From positions 11,128 through 20,476 of the forward strand of contig JAFNGM010000071.1 of the NCBI GenBank assembly GCA_017885225.1: 9,349 bases of DNA. The letters run 5' to 3'. The stretch is from Syntrophaceae bacterium (lineage in GTDB: Bacteria; Desulfobacterota; Syntrophia; Syntrophales; UBA2185). The number at the start of each line of letters is the position of its first letter. Position 1 is the first letter of the stretch. The notes under the pieces are model-generated. The model saw only the letters and a list, made by a program, of their open reading frames with translations, did no database searches and was not told where the DNA came from. Below are positions 1 to 6,564 of the stretch, piece by piece. A program made the translations under genes and the position numbers.

Positions 1-813
1 GGCTATCGGGGAATTTACACTGCGGGTGCAACGGCGACGACCGAACTGCACAGGATCTTCGATATCGATGGTGAGGTAGTCGATAAAATTCGTCACGGAA
101 TCAGGCCGGAGCTGACATACACCTACGTTTCTCATGCCTCTCAGTATGATGCGCCTGATTTTGTAACCCGTGTACCTGAACAAAGCACCCTGACATACGC
201 ATTGACCAATACGCTCTTGACACGATTGAATGAAAAGGGAGGAGCAAAAAGTTACCGGGAGGTTTTACGTTTTAAGCTTGCTCAGACCTATGATTTCAAG
301 GAGCTAAAAGAGGCGGGAGCGATACCCTCCACAGAAAACAAGCCTTTCAGCGATATCGATATGGAGCTTGATATCAAACCTATTCAATATTTTTCCTTTT
401 TCGTGCGCAACAAGTACAGTATAAATTCGGGTGAATGGAAACGCTCCTCCTACGATATGAATATCAGCGACTGGCGGGGAGATTCGGTCACCATCGGGTA
501 TCGGCAAACCAAGAATATTGTGAACGAAATCATACCTTCCGGACCCATCGCGCCCTTCGCGCCGTATCAATATTCGGCAGCTCCTGTCCAGGAATTTAAC
601 CTTTCATTAAAAGCGGTGCTGACGCAGTACCTCTCTCTGATCCACGCGAGCAGGATAAATGCGTTAGATAACAAGACCTTGGAAAGGACTTACGGCCTCT
701 CCTATAATACGCAGTGCTGGACTGTTGAAGTAAAATATACGGAAACCCGTGATGATAAGAGTGTCACGGCGATGTTTAGCCTCTACGGTCTCGGGAAGGT
801 AGGGTCGAAATAA
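1..813 (+). CDS. lptD: LPS-assembly protein LptD, C-terminal part (5' end outside window)
   Basis: The reading frame is open from the first base to the TAA at 811-813 and gives 270 residues of the C-terminal half of an outer-membrane beta-barrel. Visible family hallmarks are RHGIRPELTYTYV (about residues 51-63 of the visible part), a TNTLLTRL stretch and LAQTYDF. Alternating polar and hydrophobic strands follow, such as YSINSGEWKRSSYDMNIS and CWTVEVKYTETRD. In known LptD (OstA/Imp) proteins this barrel, with the LptE lipoprotein, inserts lipopolysaccharide into the outer leaflet. The last residues (YGLGKVGSK) lack the usual terminal aromatic residue of outer-membrane proteins. A TTG at 202 is only an internal codon. 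The assignment rests on motif recall; a related OstA-like barrel protein is the alternative. Confidence 0.82.
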   Translation, partial: GYRGIYTAGATATTELHRIFDIDGEVVDKIRHGIRPELTYTYVSHASQYDAPDFVTRVPEQSTLTYALTNTLLTRLNEKGGAKSYREVLRFKLAQTYDFKELKEAGAIPSTENKPFSDIDMELDIKPIQYFSFFVRNKYSINSGEWKRSSYDMNISDWRGDSVTIGYRQTKNIVNEIIPSGPIAPFAPYQYSAAPVQEFNLSLKAVLTQYLSLIHASRINALDNKTLERTYGLSYNTQCWTVEVKYTETRDDKSVTAMFSLYGLGKVGSK

Positions 814-842
814 AGTAATTTATTGTACCGCGGGTTTTTTTC

Positions 843-871
843 TTGACAAATAGTATGAAATTTCGTAGTTT
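843..871 (+). promoter_or_regulatory. Sigma70-type promoter for rplM-rpsI
   Basis: A perfect -35 TTGACA lies at 843-848. A 17-bp spacer separates it from TAGTTT at 866-871 (a weak -10, 3 of 6 consensus bases). It sits between the lptD stop and the rplM start and would begin transcription about 25 bp before the rplM ATG. This leaves a short leader with little room for an L13-binding structure. Confidence 0.55.
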
Positions 872-903
872 GCACCTTTACATTTTAGTACTTGGGTGAA
901 CGT

Positions 904-1332
904 ATGAAAACATATAATGCAAAACATGAGGACATGGTGAAGGACTGGTATCTCATTGATGCAGAAGGACAGATTCTCGGCAGACTTGCGAGTGAAATTG
1001 CGAGGCGCCTGAGGGGCAAACATAAACCCATTTACACACCCTATGTGGATGCGGGGGACTTTGTGATTGTGGTGAACGCCGGGAAGGTATCCCTTACAGG
1101 AAAAAAAATGTCCGATAAAGTCTATTATCATCATTCCGGGTATCCCGGCGGTTTAAGAGAAACGTCCGCAGGAAAAATGTTACAAGACCATCCGGAGAAA
1201 GTATTGTTTTTTGCAGTGAGAGGGATGCTCCCGAAAAACTCATTAGGGAGGAAAATGCTGAAAAAGCTCAAGATCTATACAGGGAATGATCATCCTCACG
1301 AGGCCCAATGCCCGCAGGTGATAAAGTTATAA
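904..1332 (+). CDS. rplM: 50S ribosomal protein L13
   Basis: This 142-residue protein has the same length as E. coli L13 and is collinear with it throughout. Matching stretches are the N-terminal [55 protein letters not shown], the [12 protein letters not shown] block, [19 protein letters not shown] and the C-terminal [10 protein letters not shown]13 is an early-assembling protein of the large ribosomal subunit and binds 23S rRNA. I chose the ATG at 904 over the in-frame TTG at 892. The family starts with MKT, and a GGTGA Shine-Dalgarno sequence (895-899) lies 4 nt before 904. It is the first gene of the classical rplM-rpsI pair and is followed 75 bp later by rpsI. Confidence 0.98.
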   Translation: MKTYNAKHEDMVKDWYLIDAEGQILGRLASEIARRLRGKHKPIYTPYVDAGDFVIVVNAGKVSLTGKKMSDKVYYHHSGYPGGLRETSAGKMLQDHPEKVLFFAVRGMLPKNSLGRKMLKKLKIYTGNDHPHEAQCPQVIKL

Positions 1333-1391
1333 AAACCTTAGGTATCGTCGAAAGAACGAAGTGACTGAGAAATCTTCAATGATAGTGAAAT

Positions 1392-1398
1392 GGGAGAG
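1392..1398 (+). promoter_or_regulatory. Shine-Dalgarno sequence deciding the rpsI start
   Basis: GGGAGAG lies 9 nt before the ATG at 1408. It falls inside the alternative longer reading frame that would start at ATG 1390, which itself has no purine-rich site upstream. This supports 1408 as the true start. Confidence 0.7.
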
Positions 1399-1407
1399 AA
1401 GAATGTA

Positions 1408-1797
1408 ATGGAAAAACGTTTTTATGCTACGGGTAAAAAGAAGTATGCCATAGCCAGAGTATATATGAAGGAAGGAAGCGGGAATCTCACCGTGAATAAA
1501 AGGAATTTTGACGACTATTTCACAAGAGACAGTCTCAAAATGCTCATTATGCAGCCTCTTGATATTGTAGGTGCAAGGAATAAGTTTGATTTTTTTGTGA
1601 ATGTGTCGGGAGGTGGGATAGCCGGACAGGCAGGGGCGATAAAGCATGGCATCGCGAAAACGCTTATAGAGTATGATGTGGAATGGCGGTTAGCGCTTAA
1701 GAAGGCAGGATTTCTCACGAGGGATTCACGCATCAAGGAAAGGAAAAAGTACGGCCAGCCGGGAGCAAGGAAGCGCTTCCAGTTCTCTAAAAGATAA
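1408..1797 (+). CDS. rpsI: 30S ribosomal protein S9
   Basis: This 129-residue protein has the standard S9 length and layout. The N-terminal [21 protein letters not shown] is the usual TGRRK-x-A-x-ARV signature. It is followed by ITVN-like [32 protein letters not shown] (the S9 family core) and [14 protein letters not shown]. The basic tail KRFQFSKR is the segment that in known ribosomes reaches the P-site tRNA. S9 belongs to the head of the small subunit. The start at ATG 1408 gives MEKRFYATG and has a good ribosome-binding site. It is co-transcribed with rplM, and an intrinsic terminator follows 6 bp after the stop. Confidence 0.98.
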   Translation: MEKRFYATGKKKYAIARVYMKEGSGNLTVNKRNFDDYFTRDSLKMLIMQPLDIVGARNKFDFFVNVSGGGIAGQAGAIKHGIAKTLIEYDVEWRLALKKAGFLTRDSRIKERKKYGQPGARKRFQFSKR

Positions 1798-1803
1798 CAT
1801 TAC

Positions 1804-1832
1804 AAAAGGAGGCTTCTTGGCCTCCTTTTTTT
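1804..1832 (+). terminator. Rho-independent terminator of rplM-rpsI
   Basis: AAAAGGAGGC (1804-1813) pairs perfectly with GCCTCCTTTT (1820-1829) around a 6-nt loop (TTCTTG). The 3' arm runs into an uninterrupted T tract to 1832. It lies just after the rpsI stop and separates the ribosomal-protein operon from argC. Confidence 0.93.
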
Positions 1833-1878
1833 GTATAAGATATCTGGTTAATCTCCGAAAAAATTGCTCTCTTCATCA

Positions 1879-1913
1879 GGATTCAAGGGGCCAAGGGGTC
1901 AAGGATTCGAGTG
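1879..1913. repeat. Copy 1 of a 35-bp GGATTCAAG-type intergenic repeat
   Basis: The stretch is built of roughly 9-bp variants: GGATTCAAG, GGGCCAAGG, GGTCAAGGA, TTCGAGTG. It aligns without gaps to 4605-4639, with 27 of 35 bases identical by hand count. Both copies are intergenic. Its right end forms the 5' arm of the hairpin at 1901-1934. Confidence 0.7.
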
Positions 1914-1937
1914 AACTCAAACCCTCGAGTCCTTTTT
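1901..1937 (+). terminator. Hairpin plus T-run in the argC leader (possible second terminator)
   Basis: AAGGATTCGAG (1901-1911) pairs with CTCGAGTCCTT (1924-1934) over 11 bp, including one T-G wobble, around a 12-nt loop. T1933-T1937 follow the stem. The shape is that of an intrinsic terminator and it lies 52 bp before the argC start. It could back up the terminator at 1804-1832 or attenuate argC, but it may simply be a fold of the intergenic repeat. Confidence 0.45.
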
Positions 1938-1989
1938 GCAGCTATATGGGAAAAGAACCTTATACGCAAACTACTTATAGGTATCAAAA

Positions 1990-3030
1990 ATGCTGAAAAT
2001 CGGTATTTACGGAGCAAGCGGATACACCGGGCAGGAACTGTTTCGACTTCTGCTCGGACACCCTCATGCTGAAGTGGTGGCATTGACATCAAGGAGATAT
2101 GCAGGACACCCCGTTTCTGATATATACCCTGTATTTCTCGGCCTGACTGACCTTTCGTTCATAGACGCTTCGCCCGAGGATATGGCAGCTCTGGCGGATA
2201 TCGTGTTCCTGGCGCTGCCCCACGGTATATCCATGAAGGTAGCACCCATTTTTTTAAAAGCCGGGAAAAAGGTAATAGATCTCAGTGCGGATTTTAGGCT
2301 GCGGAACATCTCCGTATACGAAAATTGGTATAGCAGGCACACCGCGCCGGAGTCTGTCAAAGAGGCAGTGTACGGTATACCGGAGTTATATGGGTCTGCC
2401 ATAGCTTCCGCCAGATTGGTTGCCAATCCCGGTTGTTATCCAACGAGCGTGATTCTCGGTCTTGCCCCGCTGCTGAAGGCAGAAGGGTGGATATTCGATA
2501 CTACCATCATCGTTGACGCAAAATCCGGCGTGAGCGGCGCGGGACGAGAGCCGCAGGTCGGAACGCTTTTTTGCGAGGTTGATGAAGGCTTCAAGGCTTA
2601 CAAAGTAGGTCAGCACCGGCATACGCCGGAAATGGAGCAGGAAATAAGCATTCTTTCCGGACATGATGTCAGGATTACTTTTACACCCCATCTCCTGCCG
2701 CTGAGCAGGGGTATTCTCAGCACAATGTATGCGGTCATGCAGAAAGAGGTGAGTACGGCGGAAGTGGTTGACCTCTACCGGGAATTTTATCAGGGCAAGA
2801 AGTTTGTCCGGGTATACAAAGAAGGCACATTCCCCAATATTTCTTCTGTCCGGGGTTCCAATTACTGTGACATCGGTGTGACCATTGACAGGAGAACAAA
2901 GAGAGCGATTATTGTTTCCGTCATCGATAATCTTGTGAAAGGCGCGGCTGGTCAGGCAATACAGAATATGAATCTGATGTGCGGCCTCAGCGAAGATACG
3001 GGGCTTACTATGATATCGCTCTTCCCGTAA
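1990..3030 (+). CDS. argC: N-acetyl-gamma-glutamyl-phosphate reductase
   Basis: This enzyme reduces N-acetyl-glutamyl-5-phosphate to the semialdehyde with NADPH, the third step of arginine (ornithine) synthesis in the cytoplasm. The 346 residues match the usual length of the long ArgC type. An N-terminal Rossmann motif GIYGASGYTGQEL is at residues 5-17. The catalytic cysteine is C149 in VANPGCYPTS, followed by DAKSGVSGAGR (176-186) and the conserved HRHTPEM (209-215). The C-terminal part has the SVRGSNYCDIGV and NLVKGAAGQAIQNMN blocks. The ATG at 1990 begins right at the Rossmann strand; only a weak TAGGT (1978-1982) serves as ribosome-binding site. cysS follows after 18 bp, so the two are probably co-transcribed. 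No other arginine gene is in view. Confidence 0.97.
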   Translation: MLKIGIYGASGYTGQELFRLLLGHPHAEVVALTSRRYAGHPVSDIYPVFLGLTDLSFIDASPEDMAALADIVFLALPHGISMKVAPIFLKAGKKVIDLSADFRLRNISVYENWYSRHTAPESVKEAVYGIPELYGSAIASARLVANPGCYPTSVILGLAPLLKAEGWIFDTTIIVDAKSGVSGAGREPQVGTLFCEVDEGFKAYKVGQHRHTPEMEQEISILSGHDVRITFTPHLLPLSRGILSTMYAVMQKEVSTAEVVDLYREFYQGKKFVRVYKEGTFPNISSVRGSNYCDIGVTIDRRTKRAIIVSVIDNLVKGAAGQAIQNMNLMCGLSEDTGLTMISLFP

Positions 3031-3048
3031 GAAAAGCAGAAAAAAGCT

Positions 3049-4530
3049 ATGTCCATAAAATTATACAACACCCTCACCAAGAAAAAAGAGAAATTCGAAC
3101 CGCTCGTTGAAGGGAAAGTCGGCATCTATGCATGCGGCATCACCGCCTATGATGTCTGCCATATAGGCCACGCCCGTTCGGCCGTGGTGTTCGATGTCAT
3201 TACCCGGTATCTCCGGTATCGGGGCTATGATGTTACGTATGTAAAGAACTTCACGGATATAGATGATAAGATCATTGCGAAGGCCAATTCAGAGGGGAAA
3301 ACCATTTTTGAGATATCCGAGAAATACATCAGGGAACATGATGAGGATATGGATGTCCTCGGAGTTGCAAGGCCGACCTTCGTACCTAGGGCGACGGAAC
3401 ACATCGGCGGCATGATCTCTCTGATAAGAGTTCTCCTTGACAAAGGTCTCGCGTATGAGGTCGAGGGTGATGTGTATTACGCGGTGGAAAAATTCGTGGA
3501 ATACGGAAAGCTCTCAGGCAGGAGTCTGGAAGACATGATGGCCGGTGCGCGGATCGATGTGAGCGAGAAGAAGAACAATCCCCTCGATTTCGCGTTATGG
3601 AAGGCCAGCAAGGCAGGGGAACCGTGGTGGGAAAGCCCCTGGGGCAGGGGGAGGCCGGGATGGCATATCGAGTGTTCAGTGATGAGTCAGCATTTTCTTG
3701 GCGAGACTTTTGACATTCATGGCGGAGGGGAAGATCTGATCTTTCCGCATCATGAAAACGAGATTGCGCAGTCGGAAGGCGCCACGGGGAAGCCTCTGGC
3801 CAACTACTGGGTGTACAATGGCTTTGTCACGGTGGATGGCGAAAAGATGTCAAAGTCACTCGGCAACTTTTTTACCGTAAAGGATATACTGCAAAGTTAC
3901 CATCCCGAGGTGTTGAGGCTTTTTGTTCTCCAGAGCCATTACAAGAGCCCTGTAGACTTTTCGGATGAATCCCTCGCCGATGCGAGGATGGGCATGGAGC
4001 GATTTTATACAACCCTGAATGCGATAAATGAGGCATTATCTGGTTGCGGGGATTTCTCCGGCATCACTGGGGAAAAACTTTCGGCAAAGGATAGCGATGC
4101 ATATGCGAAACTTACTTCCCTTCCGGAGAGATTCGCAGATGCCATGGATGACGATTTCAATACGCCACGGGCCATCGGATATATTTTCGATGCCGTGCGG
4201 ATTGTCAATGGTTACATGGCAGATGAGAAATCTCCCATTTCTCCAGAGGCATGCTTTGTCCTGGATACGGCAAAAAGGGCCTTCTTGGCAACAGGGGAGG
4301 TCCTGGGATTATTTTTTGATGATCCTGATGATTATTTGCGCAAGAATCGGGACAGGGAAGCGGGGAAACGGGGACTGGATGTGAAAGATATTGAACGCCT
4401 GATCGAAGAAAGGCGGGCTGCCCGGCTGGCCAAAGACTGGAAAAAGGCAGATGAGATCAGGCGTGTTCTTGCAGACAAAAAGATCATCCTCCGGGATGCA
4501 CCGTCAGGCACAACCTGGAAGATAGCATAA
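3049..4530 (+). CDS. cysS: Cysteinyl-tRNA synthetase
   Basis: This class I aminoacyl-tRNA synthetase charges tRNA-Cys with cysteine. The 493 residues are close to the usual bacterial length (461 in E. coli) with a modest C-terminal extension. The HIGH motif is at 38-41 and KMSKS at 266-270 (DGEKMSKSLGNFF). The predicted zinc ligands are all present at C29, C209 (GWHIECS), H234 and E238 (FPHHENE). The substrate-binding PWW is at 192-194, then the DALR-type helical domain and a basic C-terminal anticodon-binding region (IEERRAARLAKDWKKADEIR). The Shine-Dalgarno sequence before ATG 3049 is poor, which fits reinitiation or coupling from argC. The gene ends 131 bp before the convergent phzF-like gene. 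Confidence 0.98.
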   Translation: MSIKLYNTLTKKKEKFEPLVEGKVGIYACGITAYDVCHIGHARSAVVFDVITRYLRYRGYDVTYVKNFTDIDDKIIAKANSEGKTIFEISEKYIREHDEDMDVLGVARPTFVPRATEHIGGMISLIRVLLDKGLAYEVEGDVYYAVEKFVEYGKLSGRSLEDMMAGARIDVSEKKNNPLDFALWKASKAGEPWWESPWGRGRPGWHIECSVMSQHFLGETFDIHGGGEDLIFPHHENEIAQSEGATGKPLANYWVYNGFVTVDGEKMSKSLGNFFTVKDILQSYHPEVLRLFVLQSHYKSPVDFSDESLADARMGMERFYTTLNAINEALSGCGDFSGITGEKLSAKDSDAYAKLTSLPERFADAMDDDFNTPRAIGYIFDAVRIVNGYMADEKSPISPEACFVLDTAKRAFLATGEVLGLFFDDPDDYLRKNRDREAGKRGLDVKDIERLIEERRAARLAKDWKKADEIRRVLADKKIILRDAPSGTTWKIA

Positions 4531-4604
4531 TTGTCCCTACTTTGGGATGGGGAGCAACACCCTCGTCTTTAGGCGAAGAATTCAGTTCGATTTTTGCGGC
4601 ACAA

Positions 4605-4639
4605 GGGTTCGAGGGGTCGAGGATTCAAGGGTTCAAGTG
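4605..4639. repeat. Copy 2 of the 35-bp GGATTCAAG-type intergenic repeat
   Basis: GGGTTCGAG, GGGTCGAGG, ATTCAAGGG, TTCAAGTG align end to end with 1879-1913. The differences are mostly transitions. The copy lies in the convergent gap between cysS and the phzF-like gene. Confidence 0.7.
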
Positions 4640-4655
4640 TTAATTATATAACACT
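4636..4655. terminator. Small hairpin in the convergent gap (weak terminator candidate)
   Basis: AGTGTTA (4636-4642) pairs with TAACACT (4649-4655) around a 6-nt A/T loop. The position between two converging genes suits a bidirectional terminator. There is no T run on either side, so function is doubtful. I see no better terminator in 4531-4661. Confidence 0.3.
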
Positions 4656-4661
4656 CCTCAT

Positions 4662-5459
4662 TCAGCATTGATCCGACAACTCACCCTGCAAGACCGTCAC
4701 CGCCTGTCCGCTGATATATACACGATCTTTATCCGTGCGAACCTTTACTATACCTCCCCTCGCTGAAACCTGGCAGCCGATCATCTCATGCTTACCCAGA
4801 CGTCCACCCCAGTATGGAGCGAGGCAGCAGTGCGAGGAGCCTGTGACGGGGTCTTCGTTCACGCCCACGTGAGGGGCGAAGAACCGGGAGACAAAATCGT
4901 ATTCCTGAGACACGGAAGGACTCGTGACGATGACGCCCCGCATCGGAATTTTTGTTAGGAGAGTGAAATCGGGATTCATCCTGCGAACAGTTTCCTCCTC
5001 ATCGACTTCTACGAGGTAGTCGAAACGGTTTTTCCCCACGTATTTAAAGCCAGCCCCCAGCGCCCTGGAAAGGCCCGGTGGAGCTGGAGTTTCAGCTTCA
5101 GGCTCCGCGGGGAAATTCATTTCTATCCAGTCGTTTTTGAGTTCCGCCGTGAGAAGTCCGCTCCTGGTAAAAAACAGGGCCTTTTCATCCTTCCCGAGAT
5201 GCCCGTTTTCCCATAGGACATGAGCGCTCGCCAGGGTGGCGTGTCCACAGAGTTCCACTTCGACGGAGGGTGTGAACCAGCGGAGATTAAATCCGTCTTT
5301 GTGCCGTTCCAGAAATGCAGTTTCGGACAGGTTCATTTCCCGCGCGACGTTTTGCATCCATGTATCATCACGACGATGTGAGAGGATGCACACGGCCGCC
5401 GGATTTCCGGCAAATGGGCGATTCGTGAAGGCGTCAACCTGAATGATCATTTCTCCCAT
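4662..5459 (-). CDS. PhzF-family isomerase-like protein
   Basis: This 265-residue protein belongs to the PhzF/YddE family (diaminopimelate-epimerase-like fold). Family landmarks are VDAFTNRPFAGNPAAVC (8-24), NLSETAFLE with the predicted catalytic glutamate E46, ELCGHATLASAHVLW and the near-C-terminal GVNEDPVTGSSHC, which forms the second half of the active site. PhzF itself isomerises an intermediate of phenazine synthesis, but most homologues have unknown substrates. No phenazine gene is nearby, so only the fold-level call is justified. The ATG at 5459 has AGAGGG 4 nt upstream; a second ATG at 5450 (MIIQVDAF) with GGGAGA 3 nt upstream is possible. It follows the Gate-domain gene on the same strand, with the element at 5475-5641 filling most of the gap. 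Confidence 0.92.
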   Translation of the reverse strand: MGEMIIQVDAFTNRPFAGNPAAVCILSHRRDDTWMQNVAREMNLSETAFLERHKDGFNLRWFTPSVEVELCGHATLASAHVLWENGHLGKDEKALFFTRSGLLTAELKNDWIEMNFPAEPEAETPAPPGLSRALGAGFKYVGKNRFDYLVEVDEEETVRRMNPDFTLLTKIPMRGVIVTSPSVSQEYDFVSRFFAPHVGVNEDPVTGSSHCCLAPYWGGRLGKHEMIGCQVSARGGIVKVRTDKDRVYISGQAVTVLQGELSDQC

Positions 5460-5474
5460 AAAACCCTCTTAGGG

Positions 5475-5641
5475 ATAATTGGGGTCAGGCTTGAAACTTG
5501 ACATTTCTAAGTTTCTGAACAAGGATCCGGCCACTGTGTCGTATTATTTGATGAAACAGGAAAGCATGGAAGGGTCTTGTGGGCAAGATAATGACCACTT
5601 TGTGGGATGAAATGTCAAGTTTCAAGCCTGACCCTAATTAT
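5475..5641. mobile_element. 167-bp inverted-repeat element, probable Y1-transposase deletion derivative
   Basis: The left arm (5475-5507) and the reverse complement of the right arm (5609-5641) agree over 33 bp with one mismatch (position 5481). Each outer end reads ATAATT then a GGTCAGGCTTGAAACTTGAC core. The roughly 100-bp interior encodes on the plus strand what looks like the C-terminal helix-turn-helix of a transposase. A full-length parent would be a REP-associated tyrosine (Y1) transposase gene carrying these ends. I see no target-site duplication, as expected for such elements. The element starts 15 bp upstream of the PhzF-family start codon. Its right arm runs 27 bp into the Gate-domain gene. 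The transposase family assignment is inference. Confidence 0.72.
5479..5610 (+). pseudogene. Transposase C-terminal helix-turn-helix remnant
   Basis: The plus-strand frame between a TAA at 5476-5478 and the TGA at 5608-5610 reads ...LDISKFLNKDPATVSYYLMKQE and then a short tail. The pattern (helix, N/R-K/R-D-P-A/S-T-V/I-S, helix ending K-x-E) resembles the DnaA-C-like DNA-binding domain found at the end of many Y1 (REP-associated) transposases. No start codon, ribosome-binding site or catalytic domain (HUH, catalytic Tyr) remains. The stop codon abuts the right terminal repeat. This is best read as the tail of a transposase gene left after an internal deletion. Confidence 0.5.
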
Positions 5642-6556
5642 TTGCCGCCACAGTTGAAGGAGCCTCTCCGCGATGACGGCGACAACCAGCCTCGGTACCC
5701 ACAACCAGAACGGGCTGAGGCCCAGGGACAGGAAGAGGCTTGGGTCTTCAACCAGGGCGTGATTGATCCCGATGGAAAGGTGCAGCTCCTCCAGCTCTTC
5801 TTTCGACAGGTGGCCTGCCTTCACTTCCTCCACAATTACGGCCCCTCCATAGGCTACCCCGAAAATCACTGCGGTGAGCCAGAGAAATCCTACTTTCTCG
5901 TTGAGTCCCATTATTTTCAGCAAAGGATTGAGCGCCTTGACCAGGGGGTTGATGAGATCGAAGGTTTTCAGGATTTCCAGGGAAGTAAGAATGCACATGA
6001 TAATAAGGAATATCTTGAAACTGAGGCCTAGTGTGGTCAGTCCCCATTCCTGCAATGCGTTGATAAACGGCGGGGATGTTTCATAGGATGCTTCTGGCGC
6101 AGCGAGGACGGTCGTGGTGATATTGAAAAAGGGTGCAACGGCAATCACCGTGAAAACAGCGGCAGCAAGACGGAAGAGAGTAGCCTTTGCGGGGTGAATC
6201 CCCGATTTTGCCTGGACTATTCCTTCCTGAATGAGGTTATGGGCGATGAGAAGAAAAATGGCCATGAGTGTCATCTGGTCCCTGGAGAAAGGGAGCACCG
6301 CCATGGCGGCAATGCCGGCGTATATATTGGTGAGCATACCGATGAGGAGGGGCAGGGCGGCCATTGCCGGAAGACTGAGCAGGCTCATCACGGGTTGAAG
6401 GAAAAAATCAATCCGTGTTAAGAATCCGCTCCATGCCAGGCATGCCGTGAGAAATGAGACGGGGATCAGGATCTTCATGATCCAGATAAAACCATCGAAT
6501 CCTTTACGAAGACCGGCGTAAAGGCCTTCTTTGAGTAATGCATTGTCAATGATCAT
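5615..6556 (-). CDS. Gate-domain (nucleoside recognition) integral membrane protein
   Basis: This 313-residue, strongly hydrophobic protein has about eight predicted membrane segments and no signal peptide. Two similar halves are visible. The first (residues ~30-115) ends in LLIAHNLIQEGIV; the second (~178-275) ends in SIGINHALVEDPSL. Each half carries the H-N/A-L-I/V-Q/E-E/D pattern typical of Gate/nucleoside-recognition (PF07670-like, SpmA/SpmB-related) proteins. The substrate is unknown; such proteins are assumed to be transporters or channels. The ATG at 6556 has no good Shine-Dalgarno sequence; the nearest AAAGG ends 14 nt upstream, inside the repeat at 6565-6578. The last eight residues (IIRVRLET) and the stop codon come from the terminal repeat of the element at 5475-5641, so the native C-terminus has probably been replaced. 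Confidence 0.8.
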   Translation of the reverse strand: MIIDNALLKEGLYAGLRKGFDGFIWIMKILIPVSFLTACLAWSGFLTRIDFFLQPVMSLLSLPAMAALPLLIGMLTNIYAGIAAMAVLPFSRDQMTLMAIFLLIAHNLIQEGIVQAKSGIHPAKATLFRLAAAVFTVIAVAPFFNITTTVLAAPEASYETSPPFINALQEWGLTTLGLSFKIFLIIMCILTSLEILKTFDLINPLVKALNPLLKIMGLNEKVGFLWLTAVIFGVAYGGAVIVEEVKAGHLSKEELEELHLSIGINHALVEDPSLFLSLGLSPFWLWVPRLVVAVIAERLLQLWRQIIRVRLET

Positions 6557-6564
6557 CGTTGTTG

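Noticed and set aside
814..842. Possible terminator after lptD (ACCGCGGGT followed by seven T)
   Set aside because: The stem is only three base pairs around GCG, too weak to call despite the T run.
1327..1647. Open frame antisense to the rplM-rpsI junction and rpsI
   Set aside because: It is a shadow of highly conserved rpsI coding sequence.
1879..1913. Short tandem units as a CRISPR array
   Set aside because: The units are about 9 bp, contiguous and degenerate, with no spacers and no cas genes in the window.
1936..1966. Possible argC promoter (TTGCAG ... TATACG)
   Set aside because: The spacing is 19 bp and the -10 matches 4 of 6 bases; many equally good pairs exist in this A/T-rich leader.
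4028..4384. 118-codon open frame within cysS
   Set aside because: It overlaps conserved cysS coding sequence in another frame and resembles no protein family.
4574..4597. CGAA...TTCG hairpin with a T run after cysS
   Set aside because: A four-base-pair stem with an 8-nt loop is not a credible terminator.
5460..5520. Promoter for the phzF-like gene inside the element
   Set aside because: No convincing -35/-10 pair is visible on the minus strand; read-through from the Gate-domain gene is as likely.
5579..6031. 150-codon open frame on the plus strand
   Set aside because: It is antisense to the Gate-domain gene, rich in Q/P/H and without family features; its start lies in the transposase remnant. 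It is a shadow of the real gene.
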